A stretch of 64,000 bases of DNA from Bacteroidota bacterium (GTDB taxonomy: Bacteria > Bacteroidota > Bacteroidia > Chitinophagales > Chitinophagaceae), in contig CANHHX010000002.1 in assembly GCA_947461125.1 (NCBI GenBank), forward strand, positions 1 to 64,000, written 5' to 3'. Below the pieces are notes generated by a model. It was not told the DNA's origin. It made no database searches and worked only from the letters and a program-made list of their open reading frames with translations. The stretch's first letter is position 1. Every line of letters begins with the position of its first letter. Position numbers and translations under genes: made by a program. Of the stretch, positions 1 through 8,046 are shown in pieces.

Positions 1-24
1 ATATATGGATGGGTTAGTAAGTAC

Positions 25-42
25 AGGGAAATAAATTTCCCT
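25..42. repeat. Perfect 8-2-8 inverted repeat upstream of lpxD
   Basis: AGGGAAAT and ATTTCCCT are separated by AA. The repeat lies about 170 bases before lpxD. It could be the hairpin terminator of a gene left of the window or a protein-binding site. No T-run follows it, so termination is not clearly supported. The rest of positions 1-214 shows no convincing gene. Confidence 0.35.
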
Positions 43-214
43 ACCACAATATTAAAAATACTTTTAGATGATTCAATATTATTTGTAAACAATTTTATTA
101 ACATTTTAGAATCAAATGGGTATACTGCATCATATCACTGCGTGTGAAATGGAGTTGAGCACTTCATGCTTATGCGCATGGAGTCTTACCTTTACATCAA
201 TCAAACGGTTAAGT

Positions 215-1159
215 ATGAAGTTTCCAAATCCTGTTTTAGTGAGTCGTATTGCGGAATTAATTGGTGCGGATATTGTAGGGAATGCAGATGCAAACGTGTA
301 TGGCATCAATGAAATTCATGTGGTGGAACCAGGAGATTTGGTATTTGTAGACCATCCAAAATATTATGATACCTGCCTTAATAGTGCTGCAAGTTTTATC
401 ATCATCAATACTTCAGATGTTACGGTTCCTGAAGGAAAAACAATACTCGTTACCAAAGACCCTTTTGAATCTTACCTGACCATCGTGAATCATTTTAATC
501 CGGTACTAAAAGCGACAGAACCCATAGCTGACAATGCTTTCATTGGAGAAGGTACCTATATTATGCCACAGGTTTTTATTGGTAATCATGTACGCATTGG
601 GAAAAATTGTAGGATCTATCCGGGTGTTTGCATATTAGATAACACTGTTATTGGAGACAATGTTATTGTACAGGCCGGTAGTATTATCGGTAGCGATGCA
701 TTCTATTATAACACCAAAAAAAACAGAGATCAGTGGTTTAAAAAAATGGAAAGTTGTGGATCTGTGGTACTTGAAGAGGGTGTAGAAATTGGCGCCAACT
801 GTACCATTGATAGAGGCGTTACTTCCATCACAAAAATTGGAGCAGGCACAAAAATTGACAACCAGGTTCACATTGGACACGATACCATTATTGGAAAAAA
901 CTGTTTGCTTGCCGCACAGGTTGGTATTGCAGGTGGGACTATTATTGAGGACGGCGTAACCCTATGGGGACAGGTTGGTGTGAATAAAACCATTCGAATA
1001 GGAGCCGGCGCTGTGGTGTTAGGACAAGCTGGCGTAACCAATAATTTAGAGGGCGGCAAAACCTATATGGGCTTTCCTGCTACAGAAGCATCCGCCAAAA
1101 GACGCGAACTGGTATGGATTAAAAGAATCCCTGAACTCTGGAAAAAAGTAATGGACTAG
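215..1159 (+). CDS. lpxD: UDP-3-O-acylglucosamine N-acyltransferase (LpxD family)
   Basis: Cytoplasmic acyltransferase of lipid A synthesis that moves a hydroxyacyl chain from ACP to the 2-amino group of UDP-3-O-acylglucosamine. The 314-residue protein has an N-terminal uridine-binding region (about 1-100) and then hexapeptide repeats forming a left-handed beta-helix (about 105-300). His222 in the motif IDNQVHIGHD matches the catalytic histidine of LpxD. The open frame continues upstream to 116, but those 33 residues are Cys/Ser-rich and unlike LpxD. Residue 1 is therefore placed at the ATG at 215, which begins MKFPNPVLVSRIAELIG. Bacteroidota often carry a second LpxD-like paralogue, and this could be that copy. 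It ends shortly before a convergent SDR gene. Confidence 0.85.
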   Translation: MKFPNPVLVSRIAELIGADIVGNADANVYGINEIHVVEPGDLVFVDHPKYYDTCLNSAASFIIINTSDVTVPEGKTILVTKDPFESYLTIVNHFNPVLKATEPIADNAFIGEGTYIMPQVFIGNHVRIGKNCRIYPGVCILDNTVIGDNVIVQAGSIIGSDAFYYNTKKNRDQWFKKMESCGSVVLEEGVEIGANCTIDRGVTSITKIGAGTKIDNQVHIGHDTIIGKNCLLAAQVGIAGGTIIEDGVTLWGQVGVNKTIRIGAGAVVLGQAGVTNNLEGGKTYMGFPATEASAKRRELVWIKRIPELWKKVMD

Positions 1160-1182
1160 CTCCTACTTGTGAACCTGTACAA

Positions 1183-2178
1183 CTATCCCTTTAAATTATA
1201 TTTTACCTTTAACGCTGCTGCCACTCTATGAATCGTTTCTTCTAGTGGCGTATACGAAAAATCAGGTAAGGCTTTTAGCAGTTTACTATTGTCAAAGTAA
1301 ACTGCGGCCTGTGCGGTTAAGGTTGTTTCTTTGGTTAAAAGTGGTGAACCTCCTGTAAAAAAGGTTTTTACTGCTTCTAGTCTCCACACAATAGCAGCTA
1401 ATAAGGGCGTTACTTTTTTAGATGGTCGGGGTACATTAAATGCGTCGGCAATTAAATTAAAGATGGTTCGGTAAGGGGTATTATGACCGCTAATAATAAA
1501 GCGCTGCGACTTAATATCACTATTCATAAGCTGAGTCATGGCATTGGAAACGTCTTTTACATCCACAAAACCACTCACTCCATTTGTATACCAAGGAAAA
1601 CGGTTATACACCGATTTAAATATACTCGTAGACCCAGTATCCCAGCTGCTACTTCCTAAAATAATAACCGGATTGACTATCACCGCATCTAGGCCTTCTC
1701 CAATCCCCCTCCACACTTCCATTTCGGCTAAATATTTTGTTTTACCGTATTCACTATTACTCGTTTTTTCGGACCAGTTCATGGTTTCATTGATCGGACC
1801 ATCTTCTCTTATTCTACCTAGTGCAGCAACAGAGCTTACAAATAACAACTTTTTAATACCGGCATCAATACAAGCATTTACAACATTAGCAGTACCGTCG
1901 ATATTAGTGGCATGCATCTTCTGTTTTAGCTTCGGATGAAATGATACAATTGCCGCGCAATGGTATACCTGCTCCACACCTTTCATGGCCTCTTCCAACA
2001 CCACAACATCGAGTACATCCCCTTCGATCCACTCAATTTTTTCTGCATATTTTATAGCAGGGATTTGCTTTCGGTATAGTGCACGAATGTGAAGTGGCGT
2101 GGCACCCGAATGTTTTTCAAACAATGTTTCTATTAATGAGGATCCGAGTAAACCACTAGCGCCAGTAATAAATATCAT
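1183..2178 (-). CDS. NAD(P)-dependent epimerase/dehydratase-like extended SDR
   Basis: 331-residue extended short-chain dehydrogenase. The Rossmann motif TGASGLLGSSL is at residues 5-15, and the catalytic YxxxK is Y144-K148 in EYGKTKYLAE. A serine pair in FVSSVAALG precedes it. Architecture resembles dihydroflavonol-4-reductase-like or 3-beta-HSD-like reductases, which act on NAD(P) and a sugar or ketone substrate. The exact substrate cannot be read from sequence. The gene starts with ATG and lies just downstream of the Fur-family gene on the same strand (8-base gap), so the two may be co-transcribed. Confidence 0.7.
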   Translation of the reverse strand: MIFITGASGLLGSSLIETLFEKHSGATPLHIRALYRKQIPAIKYAEKIEWIEGDVLDVVVLEEAMKGVEQVYHCAAIVSFHPKLKQKMHATNIDGTANVVNACIDAGIKKLLFVSSVAALGRIREDGPINETMNWSEKTSNSEYGKTKYLAEMEVWRGIGEGLDAVIVNPVIILGSSSWDTGSTSIFKSVYNRFPWYTNGVSGFVDVKDVSNAMTQLMNSDIKSQRFIISGHNTPYRTIFNLIADAFNVPRPSKKVTPLLAAIVWRLEAVKTFFTGGSPLLTKETTLTAQAAVYFDNSKLLKALPDFSYTPLEETIHRVAAALKVKYNLKG

Positions 2179-2186
2179 AGCAAAAT

Positions 2187-2612
2187 TTAAGTTATAGCAT
2201 TACAATAATTACAAATACCACTTACCACCATATCAATTTGCGAAGCAGCAAAACCACTTGGCATATGAACGGCAGGAACAACTACATGTTCTAAACAAAA
2301 CGTTTTATTACAATTGTCACAAATAAAATGAACATGATTGTCGTGGTGATGTCCGGCACTGCAACTGTCTTTGCACAGCGCATATAAAACAGCATTGTCT
2401 GGTGTGGGTATGGTATGAATAATTCCTTTGTCTACAAAGGTTTGGAGGGTTCTATAAATGGTAACGCGGTCAAAATCTTCTCCCACATAATTTTCAATAT
2501 CTGCATGTGCGAGTGCCGAATTTTTCTGAAAAAAACTTTCTAAAATTTTTTTTCGGCTATCCGTAATACTTAAACTACTTCTTTTTAATAAATCAATTAT
2601 TTTTTGTTCCAC
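2187..2612 (-). CDS. Fur-family transcriptional regulator (possibly Zur-like)
   Basis: 141-residue metal-responsive repressor. The N-terminal winged helix contains the DRVTIYRTLQTF recognition-helix motif (residues 48-59). A His-rich sensor segment HHHDNHVH spans 88-95. Structural zinc cysteines are seen as CDNC (98-101) and CNYC (134-137). Start is GTG. Neighbours are a SCO1 protein and a divergent MerC-domain gene whose promoter carries a perfect 17-bp palindrome at 3337-3353. I infer that this regulator binds that site. The Zur versus Fur choice is inferred from the MerC context and is not decided by the protein. Confidence 0.85.
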   Translation of the reverse strand: MEQKIIDLLKRSSLSITDSRKKILESFFQKNSALAHADIENYVGEDFDRVTIYRTLQTFVDKGIIHTIPTPDNAVLYALCKDSCSAGHHHDNHVHFICDNCNKTFCLEHVVVPAVHMPSGFAASQIDMVVSGICNYCNAIT

Positions 2613-2619
2613 CTATTTT

Positions 2620-3276
2620 TTATTGGGGGTTGTTGGTAAACACTCCATTTACAAAAGTGCCTGAAATACTTTCTGCTAATAATTTTTTAATGTCTATTTG
2701 AAGTTGCTGTAAATCTGTTTGCTTGAGGGCATCGTATACTTGTCCGCGCACTTTTCCATTACGGTCCACGAGTGCAAAAAACTGAGTATGTATAAATTGA
2801 TCTTCAATTTTTTCTACATTGTTTTTAGGATCATCTAGTAAATAAGAGCTTCGGGCCATTTGGTACAAACTATCTTTTCTTCCGGTAAGAAGCACCCATT
2901 TTTTGGTATCAATTTGTAAAGAGTCGGCATATTTTTTAAGACGTGCCGCCGAATCCGTTTCGGGATTACAAGTGTGCGCCACAATTAAAAATTCGGGATT
3001 TGATTTGTTGGCCTCGTAAATGGTACGCATACTTTCGTGCATGCGCGGGCAAATACCTTTACAGGTTGTAAAAAAATATTGCACCACGGTTACCTTTCCG
3101 CTCATGTCTTGATTGGTAAATGATTTGCCATTTTGTGTGGTAAACATAAATGGCTTCACATAACCAAGGGTGGTTAGTTTGGGCTTCCAGTTATCGGTGC
3201 CACGAAACAAGAAGTAATAGAACCCTGCTAAAAGGAGGGTAAAAAACACTAGATAAATTGCCAGTTTCTTGCTCAT
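2620..3276 (-). CDS. SCO1/SenC family copper-binding thioredoxin-fold protein
   Basis: Membrane-anchored periplasmic protein of the SCO family, known for copper delivery to cytochrome c oxidase CuA or for thiol redox. One N-terminal transmembrane helix spans residues 4-24. The metal/redox motif is CKGIC (C72, C76), followed by His163 in FIHTQFFAL, giving the usual Cys-Cys-His set. The open frame runs to 3345, but I chose the ATG at 3276 (MSKKLAIYLVFF) because it directly precedes the membrane helix and a TAACTTTG -7 box lies 17 bases upstream. It sits between the Fur-family gene and merC. Confidence 0.85.
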   Translation of the reverse strand: MSKKLAIYLVFFTLLLAGFYYFLFRGTDNWKPKLTTLGYVKPFMFTTQNGKSFTNQDMSGKVTVVQYFFTTCKGICPRMHESMRTIYEANKSNPEFLIVAHTCNPETDSAARLKKYADSLQIDTKKWVLLTGRKDSLYQMARSSYLLDDPKNNVEKIEDQFIHTQFFALVDRNGKVRGQVYDALKQTDLQQLQIDIKKLLAESISGTFVNGVFTNNPQ

Positions 3277-3293
3277 ACGATTCGAATTGGCTT

Positions 3294-3321
3294 CAAAGTT
3301 ACGGTTATTGCCGCTCCACAA
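3294..3321 (-). promoter_or_regulatory. Probable promoter of the SCO1 gene
   Basis: On the minus strand TAACTTTG (3294-3301) matches the Bacteroidota -7 consensus TAnnTTTG. A TTG (3319-3321) lies 17 bases upstream as a -33 candidate. It points toward the ATG at 3276. The palindrome at 3337-3353 is directly upstream. Confidence 0.5.
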
Positions 3322-3336
3322 GGGCATTTTAACATT

Positions 3337-3353
3337 TTGCAACATAGTTGCAA
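3337..3353. promoter_or_regulatory. Perfect 7-3-7 palindrome, probable Fur/Zur-family operator
   Basis: TTGCAAC-ATA-GTTGCAA is a perfect inverted repeat in the 18-base-longer interval between the divergent SCO1 and merC starts. It overlaps the -33 TTG of the merC promoter. Size and symmetry fit operators of Fur-family repressors, and a Fur-family gene lies under 1 kb away. The link to that regulator is inferred. Confidence 0.55.
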
Positions 3354-3366
3354 TAGTGTACCTTTG
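3337..3366 (+). promoter_or_regulatory. merC promoter with near-consensus -33 and -7 elements
   Basis: TTG at 3337-3339 and TACCTTTG at 3359-3366 are separated by 19 bases and match the Bacteroidota primary sigma consensus (TTG, about 19-20 nt, TAnnTTTG). The ATG is only 5 bases after the box, so the transcript is predicted to be leaderless or nearly so. Confidence 0.6.
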
Positions 3367-3371
3367 TATCC

Positions 3372-3764
3372 ATGAAATTCAAAATCAATTGGGACGCTTT
3401 TGGTATTGCCGCATCGGTTGCGTGCGCTATACATTGTGCGGTGCTTCCACTTCTTTTGAGCAGTTTACCCCTATTTGGAATTAATATCATAGAGAATCAA
3501 GGCTTTGAATTTATAATGATTGCCCTAGCCTTTATTGTGGGTGTTTATTCGTTATACCATGGGCGTAAAAAACATCACCACAGCTATTATCCCATGCTAT
3601 TGTTTGCAGTGGGTATTGGTATCCTATTTATAAAATCGATACTTCATTCGCATAGCCTCATGCTACTGCTACCTGCGGTGTCACTGGTTGTGATCGCACA
3701 TTATTTAAATTATAAATTGTGTAGGGTACATAACCATGCACATGCCGACGATTGCAATCATTAG
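3372..3764 (+). CDS. MerC-domain small membrane protein
   Basis: 130-residue inner-membrane protein with about four hydrophobic helices. It carries the MerC-type CAIHC motif (C18, C22) in the first helix and a His-rich tail ([11 protein letters not shown]). MerC proteins were first known as mercury carriers. The chromosomal Bacteroidota members near Fur-family genes are more plausibly zinc or other metal handling proteins (inference). It is divergent from SCO1, and its promoter carries the 3337-3353 palindrome. Its last four bases overlap the 3' end of cysS on the opposite strand. Confidence 0.75.
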   Translation: MKFKINWDAFGIAASVACAIHCAVLPLLLSSLPLFGINIIENQGFEFIMIALAFIVGVYSLYHGRKKHHHSYYPMLLFAVGIGILFIKSILHSHSLMLLLPAVSLVVIAHYLNYKLCRVHNHAHADDCNH

Positions 3765-5275
3765 TTTGAAACTGAATAACTAACACTTCCGTCTTTCTCG
3801 TCTTTCAATTGAATGCCTAGCGCCATGAGCTGATTTCTGATTTTATCGGAAGTGACAAAATCTTTACTTGCCTTGGCCTGACTGCGCACTTCAATAAGCA
3901 ATTGCAATACCCCATCAAGTACAGCAGTGTTTGCGGCAGAAGGTGCAACGAGTCCAAAAATATCTTCGAGGTATGTTTTTAATGACTGCTGCAAATGTAG
4001 GAGGGTGCTATTAGATAAGGCTGCTACTGGCGTGTGTTTATCTTTGATACCATTGATGATTGGAACCAATTCAAACATATTTGCAAGTACTTTGGGCGTA
4101 CTAAAATCATCACTCATAAACACTGCAAAATCATCAACAAGTGTATTCACTTTTTTATCCAATTCCATATCGCTAGGGGTAGATGCGACCGCTGAAACTT
4201 CTAGTTTAGACAACCACTCATAAGCTTCCCATAAACGCTTCGCCGCTTTATCAGCAGCAATAAGCGCTTCGTTGCTAAAATCAAGGGTACCCCTATAATG
4301 ACTTTGTAAAATAAAAAAGCGAACGGTATTGGGCGCGTAAGCTTGCTCTAATATTGGATGTGTACCCGCAAAAAGTTCAGAGAGTTTAATTACGTTATTA
4401 TAACTCTTTCCCATCTTTTTTCCGTTGATGGTAATCATATTATTGTGCAACCAATAATTGGCAGGTGCCACTTGATTACATACAGTGCTCTGTGCAATTT
4501 CACATTCGTGGTGTGGAAATTGTAAGTCCATTCCACCGCCGTGTATATCAAATTTTTTACCTAAATATTTTGAACTCATCGCAGAACACTCAATATGCCA
4601 ACCCGGGAAACCCTCTCCCCATGGGCTTTGCCAGCGCATGATATGTTCGGGAGGTGCTTTTTTCCATAATGCAAAATCAGATTTGTTTTGCTTTTCGTCT
4701 TGGTTATCAAGCTCCCTTGTGGTATCAAGTTGATCTTCTAAATTACGGCCACTTAAAATGCCATAGGGTTGCCCTTTTTTAGAAAAGTCATTATTGTATT
4801 TTTCTACATCAAAATATACCGAACCATTGGCTTCATAGGCATAACCATCTGCAATAATAGACTTGATCATTTCTATTTGCTCCACAATATGGCCGGTTGC
4901 AGTAGGCTCAATGCTTGGTGGTAAATTATTAAACTGCTGCATCGCCCAATGAAACATATTGGTGTATTTCTGCACCAACTCCATGGGTTCCAGTTTTTCG
5001 AGAACTGCTTTTGTTGCAATTTTATCTTCTGCTTCTCTACCTTCTTCTTCAAAGTGTCCAGCGTCGGTAATATTTCTTACATAACGCACTTTATAACCAA
5101 GGTGCTGCAAATAACGAAATACCACATCAAACGTGATAAAGGGCCTGGCATGTCCTAAATGGCTTTCGCCAGAAACAGTTGGACCACACACATACATGCC
5201 CACATAAGGCGCATTGATAGGTGTAAATACTTCTTTTTGACGCGTAAGGGAGTTGTATACTTTTAAAGGTGCCAT
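3761..5275 (-). CDS. cysS: Cysteine--tRNA ligase
   Basis: Class I aminoacyl-tRNA synthetase charging tRNA-Cys, 504 residues, a normal length. The HIGH motif is HLGH (39-42) and the KMSKS loop is KMGKS (287-291). Zinc-site candidates are C30, C230 in GWHIEC, and the HHECE cluster near 255-259. The C-terminal DALR-type domain follows residue 350. The ATG start follows 17 bases after the stop of the upstream EEP-family gene, suggesting co-transcription with it. Confidence 0.97.
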   Translation of the reverse strand: MAPLKVYNSLTRQKEVFTPINAPYVGMYVCGPTVSGESHLGHARPFITFDVVFRYLQHLGYKVRYVRNITDAGHFEEEGREAEDKIATKAVLEKLEPMELVQKYTNMFHWAMQQFNNLPPSIEPTATGHIVEQIEMIKSIIADGYAYEANGSVYFDVEKYNNDFSKKGQPYGILSGRNLEDQLDTTRELDNQDEKQNKSDFALWKKAPPEHIMRWQSPWGEGFPGWHIECSAMSSKYLGKKFDIHGGGMDLQFPHHECEIAQSTVCNQVAPANYWLHNNMITINGKKMGKSYNNVIKLSELFAGTHPILEQAYAPNTVRFFILQSHYRGTLDFSNEALIAADKAAKRLWEAYEWLSKLEVSAVASTPSDMELDKKVNTLVDDFAVFMSDDFSTPKVLANMFELVPIINGIKDKHTPVAALSNSTLLHLQQSLKTYLEDIFGLVAPSAANTAVLDGVLQLLIEVRSQAKASKDFVTSDKIRNQLMALGIQLKDEKDGSVSYSVSN

Positions 5276-5292
5276 GTGGTCACGAAGGTATT

Positions 5293-6408
5293 TTATTTTT
5301 TTAATTGTACATCAGAAACCAACATCACATGGTCACTAAGCCCTTCATCGACCATATCGAAAGTAGCAATATCAAATTGAGGGCTTGCTAAAATATAGTC
5401 GATACGAAGTGTTGGAGCGAGGGTTGTAAAACTACTCCCAATGCCAAAACCTTTTTGCAAAAATGCATCCTTCCAGTTGTTTCGGATGGTAAAATAAGTG
5501 TAGGAATTGGGCACGTCATTAAAATCACCGCAAATGATAGATGGATGCGGCGAGGATTCAAGGGCTTTTTGAACGAGTTCGGCTTGCGTACCCCTTCTTT
5601 TAAAGGCCTGACCCATTTTATTAAATAAATTCATAGAAGCATCGAAGGTATGAGCGTCTTGCTCCTTAATTTTTTCGATATCTGAATAATCGTTTTGTTT
5701 GAATTTAAAAGATTGAAGGTGCGTGTTAAAAATTCGAATGGTATCCTCACCTTTTAAAATATCAACATAAATAAGACTCTCTGCTACTGGAAATTTAATT
5801 TTTCCCGAATCAATAATTTGATATTTAGAAAAAATGATACAACCCGATTGATACGCACCATCATTTCTAGTATAATCTTTTGAAAAATAAAAGTATTTAT
5901 ACCGCTTTTTAAATAGCGCAATATTATTGGTTTGTGCGCCGCCAAGTTCAGAACTATTAAATTCTTGCAAGCAAACTACATCAGGTTCTAGCAGTAAAAT
6001 GCTAGCAGCAATATCTTTACGTATTTGCTTTTTAACGAGTGGCTTTTTTGACAACCCATTAAAACTTTGAATATTCCAATCGATAATTCGAATATGATTT
6101 TCTCTTTTTCGGTCGGACAACATGGGGCCCGGCTTTACTGCTGCAATAACCCCAATTTGTTGCCATCCAATACAGAGCACTACAATAGAAATGAGTGATA
6201 GCTTGGGTTTTACGATGAGCCAAAAAATAGCGAAGAAAAATAAAATAATGATAGCATAGGGTGCTACTAACCCTGTAAATCCTAAAATCCACCAAGTACG
6301 TGTAGGTGCAAAAGGCGTTAAACAAGCCAGCAAAAAAATAACAGCAACCAATAAATTGATGAAAAGAATAACTGTTTTAGTTGCCCTCCTAATAAAACTT
6401 CCCGCCAT
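5293..6408 (-). CDS. Membrane-anchored endonuclease/exonuclease/phosphatase family hydrolase
   Basis: 371 residues. About three N-terminal membrane helices (residues 12-90) are followed by an EEP (DNase I-like) domain. The visible active-site blocks are RIIDWNIQSF, VVCLQEFNSS, FNTHLQSF, IICGDFNDVPNSYTY, RIDYILAS and SDHVMLVSD, covering the metal-binding Asn/Glu, the catalytic His and Asp-Asn, and the terminal SDH. Substrate is unknown; family members cut nucleic acids or phospholipid and inositol phosphate esters. The ATG is inside the right arm of a GC-rich hairpin (6401-6435). Confidence 0.8.
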   Translation of the reverse strand: MAGSFIRRATKTVILFINLLVAVIFLLACLTPFAPTRTWWILGFTGLVAPYAIIILFFFAIFWLIVKPKLSLISIVVLCIGWQQIGVIAAVKPGPMLSDRKRENHIRIIDWNIQSFNGLSKKPLVKKQIRKDIAASILLLEPDVVCLQEFNSSELGGAQTNNIALFKKRYKYFYFSKDYTRNDGAYQSGCIIFSKYQIIDSGKIKFPVAESLIYVDILKGEDTIRIFNTHLQSFKFKQNDYSDIEKIKEQDAHTFDASMNLFNKMGQAFKRRGTQAELVQKALESSPHPSIICGDFNDVPNSYTYFTIRNNWKDAFLQKGFGIGSSFTTLAPTLRIDYILASPQFDIATFDMVDEGLSDHVMLVSDVQLKK

Positions 6409-6435
6409 GTATTAAAAATAAGAATTAATGGCGGG
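6401..6435 (-). promoter_or_regulatory. GC-rich hairpin enclosing a start codon
   Basis: Read on the minus strand, CCCGCCAT, a 19-base AT-rich loop and ATGGCGGG form a perfect 8-bp stem. The second arm begins with the ATG of the EEP-family gene. It lies just after the stop codon of the rhomboid gene. It may hide the start codon (translational control) or act as a weak terminator, although no U-tract follows. Confidence 0.45.
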
Positions 6436-6444
6436 AACAAAAAA

Positions 6445-7311
6445 TTATTCCTGACTTGCAGATTTCAAAAACGCTTTTTCATTTTCGGTTAAATTGTCAT
6501 ACCCTACCATATTCATTTTATCTAAGATTGCGTTTAACTCGTTTTCTTTACTAGGATTATTGACACCAGAAGATTTCTTTTCACGAAGTTCAGCAGGTTC
6601 AAACATCGCATTACCCCACTGATAAAATCGTATCATCCAATCGCCTGTGTTGGTGCCATTTTGTAACAGCTTCATATAACCAAAACCCACCAACGCAGCT
6701 ATGATATGTGATATAAGGATGGAAGGAATAACCATCGAAGTTGAAAAATCTAATACTAGAAAAATAAGGGTCAATACCCAAATTGGAATGCCGCCGTAAA
6801 CCAAAGGAAACAGCTTGTATTTAGGTGCTAATACCGTAGTAGCCACAGCAATACCCACTACACTCGCCCCTGCACCGATAATTGGTTGCCCTCCATTTCC
6901 CAAACTAGGCAGCAGGGCGTTGGCAGTTAAAAATCCAATTGCACCAGTAGCGCCCGCATATATATATACAGGAATGATGTGTTTATTACCAGATAAATCT
7001 TGAAAAATATAGCCAAAACTCCAAAGCCATAACATGCTACTCACCAACTGCCAAAAATGATACTGACTAAAAAAATGAATCAAAAAAGTCCATGGCTTAT
7101 ACATGACAGCTCCAAAACTGCTTGGCATTCTAAACCAGTCTACAATTTGACGCTCAAAAAGTTCCAAAGGTGTATCGGTTAAAAAATACACTGTTTTTAA
7201 AAAACTAATGAGCACAAAAATGAGCATGTTTACTGCAAATAAAAAAACGAGCGCATTGCTGTCTTCTCCTAAAAGCATTTTTCTATTTGACATAAAACGA
7301 TGTTGAGGCAT
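6445..7311 (-). CDS. Rhomboid-family membrane protein, probably protease-dead
   Basis: 288-residue polytopic membrane protein of the rhomboid fold with a soluble C-terminal tail (about 225-288). Aligned by eye with the next gene, the GxSG block reads GAGASVVG, placing Gly148 where the catalytic Ser should be, although Ser150 is two residues away. The oxyanion-site HxxxN equivalents become Gln88 and Ser92. The helix-6 His (H202) is kept. Tandem rhomboid pairs are common in this phylum; this copy may be a regulatory pseudoprotease (inference). A second in-frame ATG at 7293 could also be the start. Confidence 0.75.
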   Translation of the reverse strand: MPQHRFMSNRKMLLGEDSNALVFLFAVNMLIFVLISFLKTVYFLTDTPLELFERQIVDWFRMPSSFGAVMYKPWTFLIHFFSQYHFWQLVSSMLWLWSFGYIFQDLSGNKHIIPVYIYAGATGAIGFLTANALLPSLGNGGQPIIGAGASVVGIAVATTVLAPKYKLFPLVYGGIPIWVLTLIFLVLDFSTSMVIPSILISHIIAALVGFGYMKLLQNGTNTGDWMIRFYQWGNAMFEPAELREKKSSGVNNPSKENELNAILDKMNMVGYDNLTENEKAFLKSASQE

Positions 7312-7325
7312 GAATTGGCTTTATA

Positions 7326-8042
7326 CTAGTAAAACGTTTTTTTGTTGGTTTTGTTCCAAGTAATCACAATTATAAGTCCTACTATTGCGCCACCCACGTG
7401 GGCCCATCTAGCAACATTATCGCCAGCTGCATTTTGAACGGCACTATAAATTTCAAACCCAAAATAAATAAGACCTACCCACTTCGCTTTTACGGGTACA
7501 AAAAAGTACAAGTAGATATAGGTGTTAGGGAATAAATAAACAAAGGCTGCGAGTATGCCAAATACTGCACCGCTCGCACCAAGGGTAGCTGTATTTATAA
7601 TTTGATTGTATTTGAAAGCCACTGCTTCGTTGAGAAATCCTAGTTTTTCCCTTGCTTGGAATTCCTGAATAAGTGGTGTTAACTCGTAACTTAAAAACAA
7701 CAAGTGAATGAGGGCTGCGCCGAGTCCACAAACCAAATAAAAAGTTAAGAACCTAGCAGAGCCCCATAAATTTTCTAGCACGGATCCAAACATCCATAGT
7801 GCAAACATATTACCCAAAATATGATAGAAGTCGCCGTGCATGAATAAATGCGTTACAAGTTGCCATGGCTTAAACAAATCGCTTTGCCATGCATGAAGAG
7901 CAAACAAATCTTCTAAACTAAAATTGGCAGTGGGGGATTCTGGAAACGTAATTTGTGCCAAAAAAAATAACCCATTAATAATTAAAAGATTTTTAATGAT
8001 TACAGGCAAGATTTCAAATCGGCTGGGTCTAAATTCTGTCAT
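7326..8042 (-). CDS. Rhomboid-family intramembrane serine protease
   Basis: 238-residue polytopic protein with intact rhomboid machinery: H69/H74 and N78 in HGDFYHILGNM, catalytic Ser157 in LGASGAVFG, and His215 in ARWAHVGGAIVG. It should cleave membrane helices of unknown clients. It starts 4 bases after the rlmD stop on the same strand and is followed after 14 bases by the degenerate paralogue, so rlmD and both rhomboids form one transcription unit. About 35 residues between helices 3 and 4 (120-150) form a soluble insertion. Confidence 0.9.
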   Translation of the reverse strand: MTEFRPSRFEILPVIIKNLLIINGLFFLAQITFPESPTANFSLEDLFALHAWQSDLFKPWQLVTHLFMHGDFYHILGNMFALWMFGSVLENLWGSARFLTFYLVCGLGAALIHLLFLSYELTPLIQEFQAREKLGFLNEAVAFKYNQIINTATLGASGAVFGILAAFVYLFPNTYIYLYFFVPVKAKWVGLIYFGFEIYSAVQNAAGDNVARWAHVGGAIVGLIIVITWNKTNKKTFY

Positions 8043-8046
8043 ACTA

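Noticed and set aside
116..214. 33-residue extension of LpxD to the ATG at 116
   Set aside because: Residues are unlike the LpxD start; the family N-terminus begins at the ATG at 215.
635..1059. Minus-strand ORFs inside lpxD
   Set aside because: They lie antisense to a gene with clear family motifs and show no motif of their own.
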